NCBI RefSeq assembly: GCF_002250835.2
Contig: NZ_NOJY02000011.1
Coordinates: 1-64,000, forward strand
From: Romboutsia weinsteinii
GTDB lineage: Bacteria > Bacillota > Clostridia > Peptostreptococcales > Peptostreptococcaceae
DNA: 64,000 nt
Reading direction: 5' to 3'
The position numbers were made by a program, and so were the translations under genes. Shown in pieces: positions 1-8,976 of this stretch. Position 1 is the stretch's first letter, and every line of letters begins with the position of its first letter. The notes under the pieces were generated by a model. The model made no database searches, had not been told where the DNA came from, and saw only the letters and a program-made list of their open reading frames with translations.

Positions 1-188
1 CTGCTGGAAATAAAGTATCTTTAACTGTTGCTGATCCTAGAAGTGATGTAACTGAGCAGGAAATAAAAGATGCTATGGAGGTTATTGTAACTAATAACGT
101 ATTTGCTCCAAATGGATCTGAGTTAGTTGAAGTTCTAGAAGCTAGAGTTGTTAAGACTGACACTACTGATTATGATTTAGAAGTATAG
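1..188 (+). CDS. DUF2922 family protein, C-terminal part (5' end outside window)
   Basis: The reading frame is open from base 3 to a TAG at 186-188 and has no start inside the window. The visible 61 residues begin AGNKVSLTVADPRSDVT and continue with a helix-like EIKDAMEVIVTNNVF stretch and an acidic end. This is the pattern of DUF2922 proteins, which are about 70 residues long in Clostridia and of unknown function. The family usually sits beside a DUF1659 gene, which would lie just upstream of the window. A hairpin at 271-346 follows the stop after about 85 bp. Confidence 0.75.
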   Translation, partial: AGNKVSLTVADPRSDVTEQEIKDAMEVIVTNNVFAPNGSELVEVLEARVVKTDTTDYDLEV

Positions 189-270
189 GAGTTATTTTTT
201 TATATAATATGAAGACTTTGATTGCCAACGTTGGCTTTCTCATTCTAAGAAATAGCTTTATAGTCTAGAT

Positions 271-346
271 TTTAATTTAACCCCTTAGATTAGTAAATGG
301 ATAAGTTCCATGTTGTGCTAATCTAAGGGGTTATTTTATTGTGTCT
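271..346. repeat. Conserved hairpin element, copy 1 of 3 (terminator-like)
   Basis: A perfect 15-bp inverted repeat AACCCCTTAGATTAG (279-293 and 318-332) encloses a loop that contains a smaller dyad ATGGA/TCCAT. It lies directly after the nikE stop (349) and after the DUF2922 gene. The plus-strand side has a T-rich tail (331-350). Stem, loop and flanks recur at 7661-7737 and 31821-31897. Confidence 0.8.
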
Positions 347-348
347 TT

Positions 349-1290
349 TTAAGTGCTAACTGTTTCAACTAATTTACAATGACACGCAATTTTGTGCCCC
401 TCAGATACTTCCACAAGTTTTGGAGAATTTTCTTTACAAATATCTCTAGCATCTATGCATCTACTAAAATAAGGACATCCATCTATAGTCTCACAGTTAT
501 TAACTTCTTCCATCACATCATCAACTTTACTTCTATATTGATATGATGATGCTAACAGCCTTCTAGTATAAGGATGCTTCATTTCATAAAAATCTTTTAT
601 ATCTTCTATATGCTCCATAATCTTTCCCTTATACATAACTACTATTGAATCTGATAGATAATACACTGCTTCTAAATCATGAGATATCAAAATATAAGTT
701 AAATCTAAATCTTTCTTAAGATCTGATAATAAATTTAGAATTTGTGCTTGTATTGAAATATCTAGACTGCTTAAAGGTTCATCAAGAACTAATAGACTAG
801 GACTCGATGCCAGTGCCCTTGCTATACATATACGTTGTAACTGACCTCCACTAAACTGGTGTGGAAATTTATTTTTATCACTTCTATTCATTCCAACTTT
901 TTCTAAAAGCTCTTCTACTCTTTTTATTGTATCTTCTTTTGATAATTTATAAAAATTACTTAGTGGTTCTCCTATAATCTCTAGTACTGTACTTCTTCTA
1001 TTTACTGCTGCTAGACTATCTTGAAAAACCATTTGTAATTCTTTTCTAAGTAAATCTCTTCTTTTAATATCTCGTACTTCTTTACCCTTAAAAACTATAC
1101 TCCCATCTGTAATATCTTCTATTCCTAATATCATCTTACCTAAAGTACTCTTTCCACATCCACTTTCTCCTACTAATCCTACACACTTACCTTTTTTAAT
1201 ATTTAAACTAACTCCATCAACTGCATATAATTTCTCTTTACTTTTTAGTTTATATACTTTTTTTACTTCATTTATATTAAGCAGTTCCAC
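349..1290 (-). CDS. nikE: Nickel/oligopeptide ABC transporter ATP-binding protein (NikE/OppF type)
   Basis: This is the second ATPase of a five-gene importer that powers uptake of a metal complex or peptide. It has Walker A GESGCGKST (about residues 41-49), a Q-loop QDSLAA, the signature FSGGQLQR, Walker B LLVLDEP, and the C-terminal oligopeptide/nickel ATPase extension with a Cys cluster (CPYFSRC, DIC). An in-frame TTG exists at 1311, but codons 2-4 from there form the Shine-Dalgarno AGGAAGGGG. The GTG at 1290 is therefore the better start. It overlaps the nikD stop by 14 nt, so the two are translationally coupled. It is the last gene of the operon, and hairpin copy 1 follows it. Confidence 0.87.
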   Translation of the reverse strand: MELLNINEVKKVYKLKSKEKLYAVDGVSLNIKKGKCVGLVGESGCGKSTLGKMILGIEDITDGSIVFKGKEVRDIKRRDLLRKELQMVFQDSLAAVNRRSTVLEIIGEPLSNFYKLSKEDTIKRVEELLEKVGMNRSDKNKFPHQFSGGQLQRICIARALASSPSLLVLDEPLSSLDISIQAQILNLLSDLKKDLDLTYILISHDLEAVYYLSDSIVVMYKGKIMEHIEDIKDFYEMKHPYTRRLLASSYQYRSKVDDVMEEVNNCETIDGCPYFSRCIDARDICKENSPKLVEVSEGHKIACHCKLVETVST

Positions 1291-2266
1291 AACTATATGC
1301 CCCTTCCTCAAAATTAATACATCTTACCTCGTGATTTTGATTTACTTTAATAATAGAGATCATATTGTTTTTACATTTTTCATTTTTTCGATTACATCTA
1401 TTATAAAATTCACATCCATCTCCTCTTTCAAATAAGTTTGGTGGTGTTCCCTCTAATATAGCTAATCTTTCTTTAGAAAAATTAGGTCTAGATAATATTA
1501 ATCCTTTTGTGTATGGATGTTTTGGACTTATCATAATTTCATTTATGGGTGCTTTTTCTACTATACTTCCGCCATACATTACTAGTACTTCATCTGCTAA
1601 TTCTGATACTACCCCTAAGTCGTGAGATACTAGAATTATTGAAGTACCTAAATCCTTTTGCATTTTAGAAAGTATTTTTATTATTTCGTATTGAACTGTT
1701 AAATCAAGAGCTGTAGTTGGCTCATCAGCAATTAATACCTCTGGCTCAAGTGCAATTGCTATTGCTATCATTATACGCTGTAGCATACCACCACTTAGCT
1801 CAAAAGAATAACTATCTAATACATTTTTAGGATTTTGAATTTTCATCTTATTGAGAATATGTATGGCTTTTTTTTCAATATCTTTTTTAGACATATTTTT
1901 ATGAGTAGTAAGTGTTTCTATAAAATGATATCTTATAGTTCTAAGAGGATCAAAGGCGCTCATTGGATTTTGTGTTATTAGTGCAATATGCTTTCCCCTA
2001 AATTTATTCATATCTTTATTACTTCTATAAGGAATTGGTGTTTCTCCAAAGTAAATATCTCCATTTATAATCCATTTTTTGTCTTCTAAAAGTCCTAGTA
2101 TTGCAGAGCATGTAATAGACTTACCACTACCACTTTCTCCTATAATTCCTATCGTCTTTCCCGGTTCTAAGTCAAAACTTACATCCTTTACTGCTATTAG
2201 CTTTTGATTTTTATGAATTAATTCAATTTTTAAATTATCAACTTTTAAAACTGAATTATCTCCCAT
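1277..2266 (-). CDS. nikD: Nickel/oligopeptide ABC transporter ATP-binding protein (NikD/OppD type)
   Basis: First of the paired importer ATPases, 329 residues. It has Walker A GESGSGKS (43-50), Q-loop TQNPMSAFDP, signature ELSGGMLQR, Walker B LIADEP followed by TTALD, and the switch His SHDLGVV. The C-terminal Cys-rich tail (CEFYNRCNRKNEKC) is typical of the OppD/DppD/NikD group. It sits 32 bp after the permease nikC and overlaps nikE. The partner proteins fit NikB and NikA best, so the nickel-type name is used. The ATPase sequence alone would not distinguish nickel from peptide uptake. Confidence 0.87.
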   Translation of the reverse strand: MGDNSVLKVDNLKIELIHKNQKLIAVKDVSFDLEPGKTIGIIGESGSGKSITCSAILGLLEDKKWIINGDIYFGETPIPYRSNKDMNKFRGKHIALITQNPMSAFDPLRTIRYHFIETLTTHKNMSKKDIEKKAIHILNKMKIQNPKNVLDSYSFELSGGMLQRIMIAIAIALEPEVLIADEPTTALDLTVQYEIIKILSKMQKDLGTSIILVSHDLGVVSELADEVLVMYGGSIVEKAPINEIMISPKHPYTKGLILSRPNFSKERLAILEGTPPNLFERGDGCEFYNRCNRKNEKCKNNMISIIKVNQNHEVRCINFEEGAYSCGTA

Positions 2267-2298
2267 GTTTAAAATCCCCCCTATAAAATTAATATTTA

Positions 2299-3132
2299 CT
2301 AACTAACTACCTCTTCTAAAGTATCTCTTAATTTATCTCCTATTATATTTGTACTTAAAACTACAAGTAAAATCATAATTCCTGGCCAAAACATTAGCAT
2401 TGGGTTACTATGCATAAATGAACGTCCATCATTTATCATCATCCCCCACTCTGGCAGAGGTGCCTTAACTCCAAGCCCTAAAAAAGAAAATCCTGATACG
2501 GCTAATATTGTGTGACCAAAATCAATTGTTATTATAGACAATACTTGCGGAAAAATATTTGGCAAAATAGATTTAATTAAAATTTTTAGGCTTGATGATC
2601 CAACTAATTTGCTACAAGCTACATAACTTAGCTCTCTCTCCCTTATTGTCAAATTTCTTGATACTCTTGCATACCAAATCCATTGTACAAAAATCATAGC
2701 TATAATAATATTTTTTATACCCGGTCCTAAGAAACTTACTATTACTAATGTTAAAACTAAACTTGGAAAAGAGTATAATACATCACATAATCTCATAATT
2801 ATCATATCTATTTTCCCACCTTTAAATCCTGATAACATTCCTATAAATATTCCAAAAGTTGATGATACTGCACATGCAATTAAAGAAAATCCAATGGTTG
2901 GTCTAATACCATGAACTATTCTAGAAAATATACACCTACCCATATTATCAGTACCCATAGGATATTCTATGGATATAGGCATAAACTTTTTTGTAAGCTC
3001 CATTTCCAAAGGATCATGTGGTGCTATAATTGGTGCAAAAATTCCTGTTATTATTACTATAATTATAAAAATAAAACATAATAGTGTTAACTTGTGTTTT
3101 AATAGATTCTGTGTAATTTCTTTTATATTCAT
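2299..3132 (-). CDS. nikC: Nickel-type ABC transporter permease (NikC/OppC type)
   Basis: Inner membrane permease of 277 residues with about six hydrophobic segments. One strong N-terminal helix is followed by the periplasmic HDPLEMELTKKF region usual in DppC/OppC/NikC proteins. The EAA loop that contacts the ATPases is visible around LVGSSSLKILIKSILPNI. Only 4 bp separate its start from the nikB stop, so the two permeases are co-translated. It forms the heterodimeric channel with NikB. Confidence 0.85.
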   Translation of the reverse strand: MNIKEITQNLLKHKLTLLCFIFIIIVIITGIFAPIIAPHDPLEMELTKKFMPISIEYPMGTDNMGRCIFSRIVHGIRPTIGFSLIACAVSSTFGIFIGMLSGFKGGKIDMIIMRLCDVLYSFPSLVLTLVIVSFLGPGIKNIIIAMIFVQWIWYARVSRNLTIRERELSYVACSKLVGSSSLKILIKSILPNIFPQVLSIITIDFGHTILAVSGFSFLGLGVKAPLPEWGMMINDGRSFMHSNPMLMFWPGIMILLVVLSTNIIGDKLRDTLEEVVS

Positions 3133-3136
3133 AAAT

Positions 3137-4069
3137 CTATCCTTCCAATCTTATTCTTGAATCAATGCTTGCACATGCTAAATCAGCCAAAAGATTACTC
3201 AAAATAAATATTACTGCCATAAGTATTATGTATCCTTGAATCATAGGATAATCTCTTTGTGAAATTGACCCGACTATTACACGTCCAAGACCTGGCCATG
3301 AGAAAACATTCTCAACTATTACACTTCCTGATAACATTCCTCCAAAATTCATTCCTAGAGAAGTTATTATAGGTATCAAAGAATTTCTTAAAACATTATT
3401 AAATAATATCTTTCTTTCACTTATTCCTCTTGCCCTAGCATAAGTTACTGATGGTGACTTCATATTTTCTAGTAAGCTATTTCGTAATATTCTGGAGTAA
3501 GTTGGAACATATCCAAAAGCTAGTGTTATTGATGGTAATATAATATTTGATAATTTCTCAGCTCCAGCCACTGGTAATATTCCTAATCTTATTGAAAAGA
3601 ATTGTACCAATAAAAATCCTAGCCAAAATGCAGGCATAGACGAACCGATAAATGCAAATATACGACTTAGATTATCTACTCTTTTACCTGGGTGAGTTGC
3701 TGAGTATATACCCAGTGGAATACTAATAACAAATATCCACAATAGTGATGCAGCCGCTAACATCATAGTATATTTTAGACCTGATAATAACTCTTGAGAT
3801 ACTAAGTTTTTAGATATATATGATGTTCCTAAATTAAATTGTATTACGTTTTTTATCCAATCAAGGTATTGAACTATTATTGGTTTGTCTAATCCTAGGT
3901 TTGCCATTGCTATTTGTATGTTTTTTTCAGTTACAGGAATATTTGCTGTAGTTAAATATGCTGTTGCTGCATCTCCTGGCATAATCCTAACTAAAAGAAA
4001 TGCTACTACTGAGATTCCAATCAGTATGGGTACTAATGTAATCAGTCTTTTTAAAACATATTTCTTCAT
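3137..4069 (-). CDS. nikB: Nickel-type ABC transporter permease (NikB/OppB type)
   Basis: Permease of 310 residues with six predicted membrane helices. From memory of E. coli NikB, several blocks match closely: the N-terminal MKKYVLKRLITLVPI, the loop LGTSYISK, the EAA region ARARGISERKILFNNVLRNS, and the C-terminal NVFSWPGLGRVIVGSISQRDYPMIQ. It pairs with NikC as the transmembrane pore. It lies 106 bp after nikA, and a stem-loop sits in that gap. Confidence 0.87.
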   Translation of the reverse strand: MKKYVLKRLITLVPILIGISVVAFLLVRIMPGDAATAYLTTANIPVTEKNIQIAMANLGLDKPIIVQYLDWIKNVIQFNLGTSYISKNLVSQELLSGLKYTMMLAAASLLWIFVISIPLGIYSATHPGKRVDNLSRIFAFIGSSMPAFWLGFLLVQFFSIRLGILPVAGAEKLSNIILPSITLAFGYVPTYSRILRNSLLENMKSPSVTYARARGISERKILFNNVLRNSLIPIITSLGMNFGGMLSGSVIVENVFSWPGLGRVIVGSISQRDYPMIQGYIILMAVIFILSNLLADLACASIDSRIRLEG

Positions 4070-4095
4070 TATAAGTCCTCCTGTCTTATAATTAC

Positions 4096-4147
4096 AATAA
4101 ACTTAAACTCTAGTATTAATTTGCTATAACTAGAGCTTAAGTTTATT
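4096..4147 (-). terminator. Intercistronic stem-loop between nikA and nikB
   Basis: An 18-bp inverted repeat (4096-4113 and 4130-4147, AATAAACTTAA then CTCTAG) has one position that is G-U in the minus-strand RNA. There is no strong U-tract on the minus side. It therefore looks more like a partial terminator or an RNA-stabilising hairpin that sets binding protein levels above the permease and ATPase levels. Confidence 0.6.
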
Positions 4148-4175
4148 TATACTTTAATCTAACTATGTATTTATC

Positions 4176-5780
4176 TTATTTAGACTCTCTAGTAACTTCT
4201 TCAATTGGTATGTAGTAAAGTGTATTAAACTTTATTCCTTCTAAATCTTTATCACATGCAACCAGTCTTGTAGTCTTAGAAATTGGTAAGTATACTGCTT
4301 GATCATGTAATGTTGTTAATATATCAGTATATAGATCTTGTCTAATCTTTTCATCATTTTCAACTATAACTTTACCTATTTTTTCATCTAATTCTTTCTT
4401 CATAGGAAGTCCCTTTTGAGCTTGATAATCTGCATACCCCTCATTTTTCATAGAAGCTACTAATGTATGTGGATCATATGGATCTCCCCATGTTTCAGTT
4501 ATAGTTATGTCAAAATCACCACTCTTAGTCTTATCAATTAAGGCTTGTCTTTCTTGAGATTCTAAGTTTATCTTTACACCCATCTTTTTATATTCACTTT
4601 GTAGTACTTCTCCTAAAGATTTGTATATAACATTATCCCCATCATAATAAAAACCTAGTTCTAGCTCTTTTCCATCTTTAGATCTATACTCTTTACCTTC
4701 TTCTAATTTCCAGCCCGCTTCATCAAGCATTTTTCCTGCTTCTTCTAGGTCATATTCATATTTTGCTAAATTGATATCACAATAAGGAACATTTTTATCA
4801 AATAATGTATCTGCCGGTTCTTGCAATCCATAAAATACATGCTCTGAAATAACTTCTTTATCTACTCCGTGTTGTAATGCTTTTCTCACTTTTAAATCTT
4901 TTGTAGCTCCATCAGTAGCATTTACGATTAAAGAAACTGTACTTAAAGGCTGTGAAACCTGAGTTTTAAATCCACTTGATTTCAATTCATTAAATGCATC
5001 TGGTGATAGCCTACTTTCAACGTCAAATATCATATTAACTTCTCCAGCTTTTAGAGCATTTACTGCAGTATCACCATCTGGAGTAACTACCATTTTAACT
5101 TCCTTAAACTTTGGTTTTTCTCCCCAATAATCTTCATTTCTCTCAAGAATAGCATACTCTCCTGCTTTATGCTCTTTTAGCTTCCACATACCTGTACCTA
5201 TTGGCTCTTTTATTTTTTCAGATGTATCTCCATCATCTGGAAATGATGCCTCAGCCATTATACGAACTGGTCTAGATAAAGCAAGTTCTTGTAAAACTGG
5301 ATAATATGACTCTTTATACTTTATTTTTACTGTATGATCATCTACTACCTCTACAGATTCCATTAAATTAACTGACTCCAAGAAAGAATGCGCATCTTTA
5401 TTCTTTAAAAACGCATCAAAATTCTTCTTAACTACTTTAGCATTAAGTTGTGAACCATCAGTAAATTTTACATTTTTTCGTAAATAGAAAGTGTATTCTT
5501 TACCATCTTCTGAAACATCCCATTTTTCTGCTAATGCAGGCTTTACTTCCCCTTCTTCAAAAGTAGTTAAGCCCTCATACAAAAAGTTTTGACCATACAT
5601 AGGACTATATCCATGTGCATTTAAGTCTCCAATGTCATTAGCCGTTGCTATTACTAGCATATCATTTTTTTTGCCTTCTTTATCTCCCTCACTAGTTGAT
5701 GAACTGCATCCAATCATGCTCGCTGTCATTAAGCTTACTATTAAAAATAAACTAAGTTTCTTTCTAATACCCCTTATCAT
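4176..5780 (-). CDS. nikA: Nickel-type ABC transporter substrate-binding lipoprotein (NikA family)
   Basis: Extracytoplasmic receptor of 534 residues in SBP_bac_5 family. A lipoprotein signal runs to the lipobox SMIGC (Cys about residue 25), so the mature protein is lipid-anchored. Blocks shared with E. coli NikA as I remember it include YYPVLQELALSRPVR, PIGTGMWKL, NEDYWGEKP, ADTLF with VPY, and TWGDPYDPH. Homologues bind nickel as a chelate (histidine or another metallophore), so the exact ligand is uncertain. The open frame extends to 5834, but ATG 5780 follows a GAGGGGG ribosome binding site and starts the signal peptide. It is first in a nikABCDE-ordered operon. Confidence 0.88.
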   Translation of the reverse strand: MIRGIRKKLSLFLIVSLMTASMIGCSSSTSEGDKEGKKNDMLVIATANDIGDLNAHGYSPMYGQNFLYEGLTTFEEGEVKPALAEKWDVSEDGKEYTFYLRKNVKFTDGSQLNAKVVKKNFDAFLKNKDAHSFLESVNLMESVEVVDDHTVKIKYKESYYPVLQELALSRPVRIMAEASFPDDGDTSEKIKEPIGTGMWKLKEHKAGEYAILERNEDYWGEKPKFKEVKMVVTPDGDTAVNALKAGEVNMIFDVESRLSPDAFNELKSSGFKTQVSQPLSTVSLIVNATDGATKDLKVRKALQHGVDKEVISEHVFYGLQEPADTLFDKNVPYCDINLAKYEYDLEEAGKMLDEAGWKLEEGKEYRSKDGKELELGFYYDGDNVIYKSLGEVLQSEYKKMGVKINLESQERQALIDKTKSGDFDITITETWGDPYDPHTLVASMKNEGYADYQAQKGLPMKKELDEKIGKVIVENDEKIRQDLYTDILTTLHDQAVYLPISKTTRLVACDKDLEGIKFNTLYYIPIEEVTRESK

Positions 5781-5811
5781 TATGTACCCCCTCAATATAT
5801 TTTTGTATAAC

Positions 5812-5872
5812 AAAAAATACCACAAAGATATCATTCTACTTCATGTAGAAATTTCTACCTTCATGGTATTTT
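5812..5872 (-). promoter_or_regulatory. nikA leader hairpin, possible attenuator or metal-sensing element
   Basis: The nikA leader holds a stem AAATACCA (5864-5871 in minus orientation) pairing with TGGTATTT (5815-5822), followed in the minus RNA by a run of U. This is the layout of an intrinsic terminator just upstream of the ribosome binding site. Inside the loop is a perfect 14-nt palindrome GTAGAAATTTCTAC (5845-5858). I cannot match it to a known riboswitch class. The palindrome could instead be a DNA operator. Confidence 0.5.
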
Positions 5873-5895
5873 CTGTATATTAACCTATTAATTTA

Positions 5896-5924
5896 AGTAT
5901 ATTGAATATTCTATAAAAAATCAA
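5896..5924 (-). promoter_or_regulatory. Predicted sigma-A promoter of the nik operon
   Basis: The minus strand reads TTGATT (-35, 5919-5924), a 17-bp spacer, and TATACT (-10, 5896-5901). Transcription would start near 5889, giving a leader of about 110 nt that includes the hairpin. Confidence 0.65.
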
Positions 5925-5953
5925 GACGTTACGTTAATAGTTTAATTTTAAAA

Positions 5954-6583
5954 TTATTTATTACAATTCATTAGCTTGAAAAAATATTTTGAATCATGAG
6001 TTTTATAAAGATTTAACCACGAACTTAATGCTTGTTCTTCAAAAACATCTAGAGATCTTAAAACATCAACAGTAAATTCTAATGGCGCTATTCCTGATGC
6101 AGTAATCAAATTTTCATCTCTAACTGATGCTTCTGTTTTATAATATTTTTCTCCCAAATAACTTGGTACTACCATTTTTAGAAAATCTAGATCATTACTT
6201 GTATGCTTTCTATTATCTAGCAAACCTTCTTTAGCTAAAGCTAGTGTTGCTCCACATATAGCTGCAACTATACATCCTTCTTCTAAAGCTTCTTTAGCCT
6301 TTGATAATACTAATTCATTACCTTTGGATGTCCAAGTCTCCCCTCCTGGCAGAATTAATACATCTCTACTTTTAAGATTACACTCCTCTACTACAATATC
6401 AGGTAAAACTGTTAATCCGCCCATTGTAGTAATAGGATTTTTATCATTTCCTACTGTAACTATCTTTAGTGGTTCTATACCTTTTTTAAAGTATCTTCCT
6501 GTGTTTAATTCAGCAGTTAAGTACCCTACTTCCCAATCTGACATAGTATCAAATACGTACATATACACTTTTCTATTTTTCAT
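5954..6583 (-). CDS. DJ-1/PfpI family protein
   Basis: A 209-residue protein with the flavodoxin-like DJ-1/PfpI fold. Features visible are an early acidic residue E18 (SDWEVG), the LILPGGETW strand-turn, and the nucleophile elbow AAICGATLALA with C110. Relatives include cysteine-dependent glyoxalase/deglycase-like proteins and uncharacterised type-1 glutamine amidotransferase-like proteins, so the substrate is unknown. It lies 78 bp downstream of the WYL regulator on the same strand, with a strong terminator hairpin between. The regulator may control it from its own promoter. Confidence 0.8.
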   Translation of the reverse strand: MKNRKVYMYVFDTMSDWEVGYLTAELNTGRYFKKGIEPLKIVTVGNDKNPITTMGGLTVLPDIVVEECNLKSRDVLILPGGETWTSKGNELVLSKAKEALEEGCIVAAICGATLALAKEGLLDNRKHTSNDLDFLKMVVPSYLGEKYYKTEASVRDENLITASGIAPLEFTVDVLRSLDVFEEQALSSWLNLYKTHDSKYFFKLMNCNK

Positions 6584-6625
6584 AATTTTGCTCCTTATAT
6601 GATTAATTAATATACCTAATTATAA

Positions 6626-6662
6626 AATAACTTAACTGACATATTCAGTCAGTTAAGTTATT
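6626..6662 (-). terminator. Terminator after the WYL regulator
   Basis: A perfect 15-bp inverted repeat AATAACTTAACTGAC (6626-6640 and 6648-6662) with a 7-nt loop overlaps the stop codon of the regulator gene. The minus-strand tail is TTTTATAATT. It would separate the regulator transcript from the DJ-1/PfpI gene. Confidence 0.75.
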
Positions 6663-7623
6663 AATTTTGATAATGATTAATTAATTCTAATAAAGTATCC
6701 ACCATTTTTTTCTTAAGACTTAATGGTTCTATTACTTTTATTGACTTCCCATAAGGTAAAATCATATTCGGTATGTATGTACATATTACTTCTTCTTGAA
6801 GTGAAAAAACTGCTTTATTTGAACTTTTTTCTTTTAAGTAATTGCCTAAAAACCAATGTTTACATAGTCCATCCAATGCGCTTATGCTTCCTTCTATTAC
6901 TAATGGAATCTTCTCCTTGCCATTTTTTATTTCAGTTACAATTCCGTTTATAAAGAATTCACTTGCCACAAATTCCTTTGGTCTATTAAATTTATTTGAT
7001 GTTTGCACAATGCTACTAATTCTATCTACTCTAAAACTACGAATCTCATTTCTCATTTGGCAAAACGCAACTATGTACCAGTTGTTATTCCAATAGACAA
7101 TACCATATGGGTCTATAGTTCTACATTTTGATTGTTCTTCCTTACCTGTTCGATAGTTGATTTGTACGGATATATTGTTTATTATTCCATAATCTAACTC
7201 TCTGAGCACCGATTCTACAGGTGCTTTTCCTATCGGCTTTATTACTTCAAAACCGATTAGATTTTTAGCTAAGTCCTCTTTCTGTTTTTGATTTGAATAC
7301 ATCTTTAATTTTGATGTTGCCTTATCTAATGATTCATCTAAAAAGTACCCTGCATCTTTAGCAAATATAGCTGCATGAAGTAAAGATTTTTGTTCATCAG
7401 TATCGAAAAAAAGAGGTGCTTTAGTAAAATTATTTAGAAGTGTGTATCCACCGTTATGGCCAGTGTCTGAAACTATCGGCACCCCACTAGCAGAAAGTGC
7501 ATCTATATACCTGTAGACTGTTCTTATATTTATTTCTAGTTTTTCTGATATTTGTTGTGCTGTAATCTTCTGATCTGAATTTAACATCCATAATATAGAC
7601 ATCATGTTATCAATTTTAGCCAT
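6661..7623 (-). CDS. HTH/WYL-domain transcriptional regulator (YafY type)
   Basis: A 320-residue DNA-binding regulator. Residues 1-60 form an HTH_11/DeoR-like winged helix (ITAQQISEKLEINIRTVYRYIDALSASGVPI, quoted in part). Residues about 140-220 form the WYL domain, seen here as the NNWYIVAFCQMRNEIRSF block. WYL domains sense small or nucleic-acid ligands. It is probably a local regulator of the DJ-1/PfpI gene downstream. The ligand cannot be predicted. Confidence 0.85.
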   Translation of the reverse strand: MAKIDNMMSILWMLNSDQKITAQQISEKLEINIRTVYRYIDALSASGVPIVSDTGHNGGYTLLNNFTKAPLFFDTDEQKSLLHAAIFAKDAGYFLDESLDKATSKLKMYSNQKQKEDLAKNLIGFEVIKPIGKAPVESVLRELDYGIINNISVQINYRTGKEEQSKCRTIDPYGIVYWNNNWYIVAFCQMRNEIRSFRVDRISSIVQTSNKFNRPKEFVASEFFINGIVTEIKNGKEKIPLVIEGSISALDGLCKHWFLGNYLKEKSSNKAVFSLQEEVICTYIPNMILPYGKSIKVIEPLSLKKKMVDTLLELINHYQN

Positions 7624-7660
7624 GTAGTTTCACCTCTTTATATAACTTATATGTATTTAT

Positions 7661-7737
7661 TGTAATTTAACCCCTTAGATTAGTAAATGGATACATTCCA
7701 TATAGTACTAATCTAAGGGGCTATTTCATTGTATCTT
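7661..7737. repeat. Conserved hairpin element, copy 2 of 3
   Basis: The same stem, loop and flanks as at 271-346: AACCCCTTAGATTAGTA (7669-7685) pairs with 7706-7722. One change (GGGGCT instead of GGGGTT) is a G-U pair in minus-strand RNA. It lies 7 bp beyond the stop of the CcdA-TlpA gene. No plus-strand gene precedes it. Confidence 0.8.
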
Positions 7738-7743
7738 TATTCT

Positions 7744-8943
7744 TTATTTACCACTTTCTATAACATACTTCATAGTTTCTTTATTCATTGCTCCTGGTAT
7801 ATATTGAGTTATATACCCTTCTTTATCTATTATGAAAGTCGTTGGGAATGCGCTAATCCCATATTGATATACTAAGCTTCCGCCCTCATCAAACACTACA
7901 GGGAAGGTATGCCCTTCATCTTTTAAGAACTTTTCTATATGTCCTTGATCACCCTCGTTACCTAAATTAGGTGATGCTACTCCTAGAATTACTACATCAT
8001 CATTATTTTTATTATATTCTTTATATAACTCCTCCATATGAGGCATTTCCTCTCTACATGGTGGACACCAAGTAGCCCAGAAATTTAAGAATATAGTTTT
8101 TCCTTTATAGTCACTTAGCTTGTGTTCTTTTCCGTACTGATCATATAAAGTAAAATCTATAGCTTCAATTTTTTCTCCATCTGCCTGTTCTTCTTCATTA
8201 TTAGTTATACTTTGATTATTTTCTGTTTTGTTATTGTTATTATTTTGCATCTTAGAAAGCTCTACTCTATTTCCAATCCCATTAACTAACATAACTAAAC
8301 CAGACACTATAAGAACTATTCCACCAATTTTTTTAATCTTATCCATATAAATTTTTATTTTATCTATACTTTTAATTAGCTTATTATAGAATAATGAAAC
8401 TAATATAAACGGTAATATAAATCCTATAGTATATACTCCGATTAATAAATAAGATGTTGATGGATTATCTGCACTTGAAGACATAATCATTACAGATGCT
8501 AGTATTGGACCTATACATGGAGTCCATCCAAAACTAAATGTAAATCCTAATATAAAAGATGTTACCGGATTCATTGATTTTGATTTTGTTTGGAATCTCT
8601 TTTCTTGGTTTAAGATATTTGATTTTATAATACCCATATAGAATAATCCCATAAATATTATAATAATCCCACCTATTATCATTATTAAATCTTTATTAGT
8701 ATTAAAGAATGAACTTAATACGTTTAATGATGAACCAAGTATAAAGAATGTTGTTGAAATACCTAATGTAAAGAATAGTGTATTTCTAAACAATGAACTT
8801 TTAGTAAAGCTACCATTATTTAAGTTTTCTATACTACTATTTGATAACATACTCAAATATATCGGTAGTATTGGCAATATACAAGGCGATAAAAATGATA
8901 GTAGACCTTCTATAAATACTACCACTAAGTTTAACTTCTCCAT
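7744..8943 (-). CDS. CcdA-type membrane protein fused to a TlpA/ResA-like thioredoxin domain
   Basis: A 399-residue fusion. Residues 1-225 are the six-helix CcdA/DsbD membrane module with its paired redox cysteines in SPCILP (C21) and GWTPCIGP (C143). A polar Asn-rich linker follows (about 231-255). Then comes an extracytoplasmic thioredoxin-like domain with the active site WCPPC (C293/C296) and the cis-Pro loop around SAFPTTF. It would carry electrons from cytoplasmic thioredoxin across the membrane to extracellular disulfides. It sits 33 bp downstream of the RclA-like gene, so both are likely on one transcript. Hairpin copy 2 ends the unit. Confidence 0.88.
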   Translation of the reverse strand: MEKLNLVVVFIEGLLSFLSPCILPILPIYLSMLSNSSIENLNNGSFTKSSLFRNTLFFTLGISTTFFILGSSLNVLSSFFNTNKDLIMIIGGIIIIFMGLFYMGIIKSNILNQEKRFQTKSKSMNPVTSFILGFTFSFGWTPCIGPILASVMIMSSSADNPSTSYLLIGVYTIGFILPFILVSLFYNKLIKSIDKIKIYMDKIKKIGGIVLIVSGLVMLVNGIGNRVELSKMQNNNNNKTENNQSITNNEEEQADGEKIEAIDFTLYDQYGKEHKLSDYKGKTIFLNFWATWCPPCREEMPHMEELYKEYNKNNDDVVILGVASPNLGNEGDQGHIEKFLKDEGHTFPVVFDEGGSLVYQYGISAFPTTFIIDKEGYITQYIPGAMNKETMKYVIESGK

Positions 8944-8976
8944 TAAATTATTCCCCTCTAATTAATTTTGGTTATT

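Noticed and set aside
3885-4091. Short plus-strand frames opposite the nik and other minus-strand genes
   Set aside because: They lack ribosome binding sites and family similarity and lie wholly inside well-supported genes on the other strand.
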